The notes under the pieces are model-generated. The model did no database searches. It saw nothing but the letters and a program-made list of their open reading frames with translations, and was not told the origin of the DNA. A stretch of 10,433 bases of DNA from positions 1-10,433 of the forward strand of contig PWJF01000522.1 in assembly GCA_003560935.1 (NCBI GenBank). Reading direction: 5' to 3'. The DNA comes from Ignavibacteriales bacterium (lineage in GTDB: Bacteria > Bacteroidota > Ignavibacteria > T3Sed10-11). Shown here piece by piece: positions 7,538 to 10,433 of the stretch. The translations under genes were made by a program, and so were the position numbers. The number at the start of each line of letters is the position of its first letter. Position 1 is the stretch's first letter.

Positions 7538-10135
7538 ATGGAACGTGTAGAATTCACTCTTAACGGCAGCCTGTTCTCTGCCGAAGTCGAGAACGGTACT
7601 TCGTTAATGACCGTACTCCGGGAGAACGCAGGTCTGATCTCACCGAAGAACGGTTGTGCACCGCAGGGATCGTGCGGATGCTGTACCGTTATGGTCGACG
7701 GGAAGGCACTCTCTTCATGCGCCGTCCCTGCACATAAGGCGGCGGGTAAAAGCATTCTTACGCTCGAAGGATTGAATGAGCGCGAAAGGGATATTTTTGC
7801 AAAATCATTCACCATTACGGCGGGACTGCAGTGCGGATTCTGTATCCCGGGTATCGTCGTTCGGGCAAAGCATTTAATTGAAAAGAATCCCACTCCATCA
7901 AGAGAAGAGATCGCGAAATCATTAAACAATAACATATGCCGCTGCACCGGTTATGTGAAGATAATCGATGCGATCGATACGGCGGCGAAAGCATTTCAGG
8001 GGGAACCGCTGCCGGAACCGGATTATTCAGGCAAGGTAGGTTCAAGTCTGCCGCGAATGGACGGCGAGAAGTTTGCAATGGGTGATCGTCCGTACATCGA
8101 CGATATGAAATTTCCGGATATGCTCTACGGTGCATTTTATTTCTCACCGTATCCGAAAATCAAAGTTAACAAGATCGATATATCGAAAGCAGAGAAACAT
8201 CCCGGCGTCGAGCGGGTTGTCACTGCCGGGGATGTACCCGGTGAGCGGTATCAGGGATTGATCTATAAAGACTGGCCTTTGTTCATTGCCGAAGGCGAAA
8301 CAACACACTGTATCGGTGATATTCTCGCGATGGTCGTTGCTGCCGATGAGAAGACCGCACGGGAAGCGGTCGGTTTGATTCATGTTGAATATGATAAGCT
8401 TGAAGGTGTCTTCGATCCCGAAGAAGCGCTCAAGCCGGATGCACCGCAGGTACATGAAGGTAAAGAAAATCTGCTCGAAAAGGCAGTCATCAAACGGGGC
8501 GACGTGGATAAAGCTTTAAAGAAATCGAAGTTCGTCGAAACAAAGACCTTTGAAACCCAGATGATTGAACACGCATTTCTCGAACCCGAAAGTTCGATCG
8601 CGATGCAGCAGAACGGGGTGGTGGAAGTGTACTCACAGGGGCAGGGAGTATTTGACGACCGAAAACAGATCGCATCCTTTCTCGGACTTCCGGAAGGTCA
8701 AATCAAAGTTACATTGATAACTAACGGCGGTGCGTTCGGAGGGAAAGAAGACCTGAGTATTCAGGGACAGGTTGCACTCGCGGCAAAGCTGACCGGTAAA
8801 CCCGTTAAGGCAACATTGACACGTGAGGAAAGCATCAGACTTCATCCAAAACGACATCCGATAAAGCTGATATATACCGTTGGCTGCGATGAGAACGGAA
8901 AGATCACCGCGCTTCGTGCGCGAATGATCGGCGATAAAGGTGCGTTCGCTTCGGTCGGTACGAAGGTGCTTGAGCGTGCGGCGGGACATGCAGGCGGTCC
9001 GTACAATATTTTAAATTCCGATGTCGAAGCGCTCTCCGTCTATACAAACAATCTACCTTGCGGTGCGATGCGGGGGTTCGGCGCCAACCAGGCTGCCTTT
9101 GCGATGGAAGGAATGATGGATATCCTTGCAGAGAAGGTTGGTATAGACGGATGGGAAATGCGATGGCGCAATGTGGTCGACATCGGCGATACATTTTGTA
9201 CGGGACAGGTGTTTGAGAAATCAGTCGGAATACGTGAAACACTGCTTGCGGTAAAAGATGCGTATTATTCATCCCCGTATGCCGGTATCGGGTGCGGGAT
9301 AAAGAACGTCGGTATCGGGAACGGTATGCCGGAATACGGACAGGCGATTATCCGTGTGCAGCCCGAAGAAACGGTCACAATAAATACCGGGTTTACGGAA
9401 ATGGGTCAGGGATTCTGCACGGTCATGATCCAGTTCCTCAGCGATGTCACGGGCATCGATCCGCGTAAAGTCCGTGTAAATATCGATACCACACAACCGA
9501 CGCCGTGCGGAATGACAACGGCATCCCGTGCAACGGTGCTGGGTGGAAGAGCGGTTATTCAAGCCGCGGAGAAGATGAAGAAAGATTTAGATAGCGGCAA
9601 AACGCTAAAAGATCTCGTTGGCGAAAAGTATTTCGGTGAAGTGGTTATCGATTATACAACCGCGCTCAATGAGAAGACGAAGAAGCCGATCACACATATG
9701 ACGTTCGGATTCGCAACGCAGGTTGTCATTCTTGATGATGAAGGTAAGTTGAAAAAAGTAATTGCGGCACATGATGTCGGCAGAGTGATCAACCGGAAAT
9801 CTCTTGAAGGACAGCTTGAAGGTTCGATAAACATGGGACTCGGTTATGCGCTGACGGAAGAGTTGAAGCTGAAGGATGGCGTTCCGGAGTCGTTTAAGTT
9901 CAGGTCGCTCGGTCTTCTCCGCGCAAAGGATATGCCGGAAACGGAGATAATTCTTGTCGAGGTCAATGAGCCGGAAGGTCCTTTCGGTGCGAAAGGTGTA
10001 GGTGAAATCGGACTTGTTCCAACCGCGGGGGCCGTTGCCTCAGCACTCTATCGGTATGATGGGATACGCCGGTATGAGCTTCCAATGAAGGATTCTAGAG
10101 CGGCGAAGGCGATTTTAGGAGGGAAAAGCGGTTAA
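7538..10135 (+). CDS. Selenium-dependent xanthine dehydrogenase-type molybdenum hydroxylase
   Basis: 865 residues from ATG 7538, chosen over GTG 7532 because GGAG at 7529-7532 gives correct spacing to the ATG. Residues ~1-75: plant-type [2Fe-2S] domain, C40-x5-C46-x2-C49 and C61. Residues ~76-150: second [2Fe-2S] helical domain, C99/C102 and C134/C136 (QCGFC, ICRCTGY). Residues ~165-865: molybdopterin domains with FGGKED, CGAMRGFGANQ and GFTEMGQGF. The catalytic-base Glu is probably E823 in GAKGVGEIG. No FAD domain is fused, so a separate flavin subunit or another acceptor is needed. Length and motifs fit the selenium-dependent xanthine dehydrogenase group (about 850 residues) better than E. 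coli XdhD (about 950). Selenium in this group is a labile cofactor, not selenocysteine, and no in-frame TGA exists. Likely cytoplasmic purine hydroxylase; substrate inferred. A tandem TAA-TAG closes the gene. Confidence 0.88.
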   Translation: MERVEFTLNGSLFSAEVENGTSLMTVLRENAGLISPKNGCAPQGSCGCCTVMVDGKALSSCAVPAHKAAGKSILTLEGLNERERDIFAKSFTITAGLQCGFCIPGIVVRAKHLIEKNPTPSREEIAKSLNNNICRCTGYVKIIDAIDTAAKAFQGEPLPEPDYSGKVGSSLPRMDGEKFAMGDRPYIDDMKFPDMLYGAFYFSPYPKIKVNKIDISKAEKHPGVERVVTAGDVPGERYQGLIYKDWPLFIAEGETTHCIGDILAMVVAADEKTAREAVGLIHVEYDKLEGVFDPEEALKPDAPQVHEGKENLLEKAVIKRGDVDKALKKSKFVETKTFETQMIEHAFLEPESSIAMQQNGVVEVYSQGQGVFDDRKQIASFLGLPEGQIKVTLITNGGAFGGKEDLSIQGQVALAAKLTGKPVKATLTREESIRLHPKRHPIKLIYTVGCDENGKITALRARMIGDKGAFASVGTKVLERAAGHAGGPYNILNSDVEALSVYTNNLPCGAMRGFGANQAAFAMEGMMDILAEKVGIDGWEMRWRNVVDIGDTFCTGQVFEKSVGIRETLLAVKDAYYSSPYAGIGCGIKNVGIGNGMPEYGQAIIRVQPEETVTINTGFTEMGQGFCTVMIQFLSDVTGIDPRKVRVNIDTTQPTPCGMTTASRATVLGGRAVIQAAEKMKKDLDSGKTLKDLVGEKYFGEVVIDYTTALNEKTKKPITHMTFGFATQVVILDDEGKLKKVIAAHDVGRVINRKSLEGQLEGSINMGLGYALTEELKLKDGVPESFKFRSLGLLRAKDMPETEIILVEVNEPEGPFGAKGVGEIGLVPTAGAVASALYRYDGIRRYELPMKDSRAAKAILGGKSG

Positions 10136-10220
10136 TAGTGAATGGTTAATGGTTATTTGTTATTTGGATAACTGAGGGGAGCTAATTACCATTAACTATT
10201 AAGTGACAAATAACAATAAC
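10132..10220. repeat. Crossed AT-rich inverted repeats before the last gene
   Basis: Arm A (10132-10146, TTAATAGTGAATGGT) pairs with A' (10188-10202, 14 of 15 positions). Arm B (10152-10166, GTTATTTGTTATTTG) pairs with B' (10207-10220) with one bulge. The order is A-B-A'-B', so both stems cannot form as ordinary nested hairpins. Arm A begins at the hydroxylase stop codon. This may be a degenerate intergenic repeat or a pair of alternative RNA structures. Confidence 0.5.
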
Positions 10221-10234
10221 ATTTTGGAGAGCGA

Positions 10235-10433
10235 ATGTCTGTAAACTGGAATACAAATAAAAATTACCACACGAACATCTTCGAATCTATCGGACGTACT
10301 CCAATGGTACAGCTAAACCGCATCCCAAAAGATGAAAGCATCGATGCGAAAATCCTGGTCAAGCTGGAATGGTTCAGTCCGACGGGAAGTTTGAAAGACC
10401 GCATTTATTATAATATGTTTACCAAAGCAGAGG
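10235..10433 (+). CDS. Cysteine synthase-family PLP enzyme (5' part only)
   Basis: First 66 residues of a gene that runs off the window. IFESIGRTPMVQLNRIP matches the N-terminal IGxTPLVxLNR signature of O-acetylserine sulfhydrylase / cystathionine β-synthase-like proteins, and VKLEWFSPTGSLKDRI carries the PLP lysine (K54) in the P-x-G-S-x-K-D-R motif. The start is supported by GGAG at 10226-10229, 5 nt before ATG 10235. Family members make β-replacement or β-elimination reactions on amino acids. Placed after a purine-type hydroxylase, it might be a cysteine synthase or a lyase acting on a three-carbon amino acid left from ring breakdown; the visible part cannot tell. The 99-bp leader holds the crossed inverted repeats, so it may be separately regulated. 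Confidence 0.85.
   Translation, partial: MSVNWNTNKNYHTNIFESIGRTPMVQLNRIPKDESIDAKILVKLEWFSPTGSLKDRIYYNMFTKAE

Noticed and set aside
7486..7947. 153-codon open frame on the minus strand
   Set aside because: It overlaps the toxin 3' end and the conserved [2Fe-2S] coding region of the hydroxylase, with no family resemblance.
7538..10135. Possible selenocysteine (in-frame TGA) in the selenium-type hydroxylase
   Set aside because: The frame has no internal stop; this enzyme group uses a labile selenium cofactor rather than selenocysteine.

Overview
This 10.4 kb window carries a one-directional (+ strand) catabolic cluster. It strongly resembles the selenium-associated molybdenum-hydroxylase / anaerobic purine-breakdown loci known from enterobacteria (ygfK–ssnA–xdhD region of E. 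coli) and clostridia. Every confident gene is on the + strand with short gaps. Base composition is moderate and leaders are AT-rich, several of them without a clear Shine-Dalgarno site. The host is most likely an anaerobic or facultative bacterium that makes molybdopterin. The weak leaders would fit the Bacteroidota/Ignavibacteria-like (FCB) group, but nothing here fixes the phylum.

Layout: (1) 1-773, the 3' end of a classical xanthine dehydrogenase molybdenum subunit (XdhB type). (2) 813-2090, a threonine-synthase-family PLP enzyme with an N-terminal zinc ribbon. (3) 2140-3255, a lipoprotein made almost entirely of a DUF2891 domain. (4) 3262-4560, SsnA, an ATZ/TRZ-type metal-dependent aminohydrolase, only 6 bp after the lipoprotein gene. 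(5) 4668-6668, a YgfK-family iron-sulfur oxidoreductase that lacks the central GltD-like FAD/NAD(P)H module of the E. coli protein. (6) 6886-7522, a VapBC-type toxin-antitoxin pair with its own operator/promoter-like region. (7) 7538-10135, a fused [2Fe-2S]+molybdenum hydroxylase of the selenium-dependent xanthine dehydrogenase type. (8) 10235 to the end, the start of a cysteine-synthase-family PLP enzyme.

Working together (inference): the two hydroxylases would interconvert or oxidise purines, SsnA would deaminate or hydrolyse an aminated ring intermediate, and the YgfK-like protein would move electrons on or off a ring intermediate through an FMN-type barrel and two [4Fe-4S] clusters. In the established anaerobic purine pathway the ring ends as 2,3-diaminopropionate, which the PLP fold-type II enzyme YgeX degrades. 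No YgeX is visible, but two other fold-type II PLP enzymes bracket the cluster and could fill that place. The DUF2891 lipoprotein is an unexpected member and may be an envelope component of the same pathway.

The most notable observations are the flavin-module-free YgfK, the DUF2891 lipoprotein tied to ssnA, the toxin-antitoxin pair placed so that the hydroxylase gene follows it by 15 bp, and a set of crossed inverted repeats just before the last gene. No RNA genes, CRISPR arrays or transposases were seen. No gene-free stretch exceeds 300 bases.
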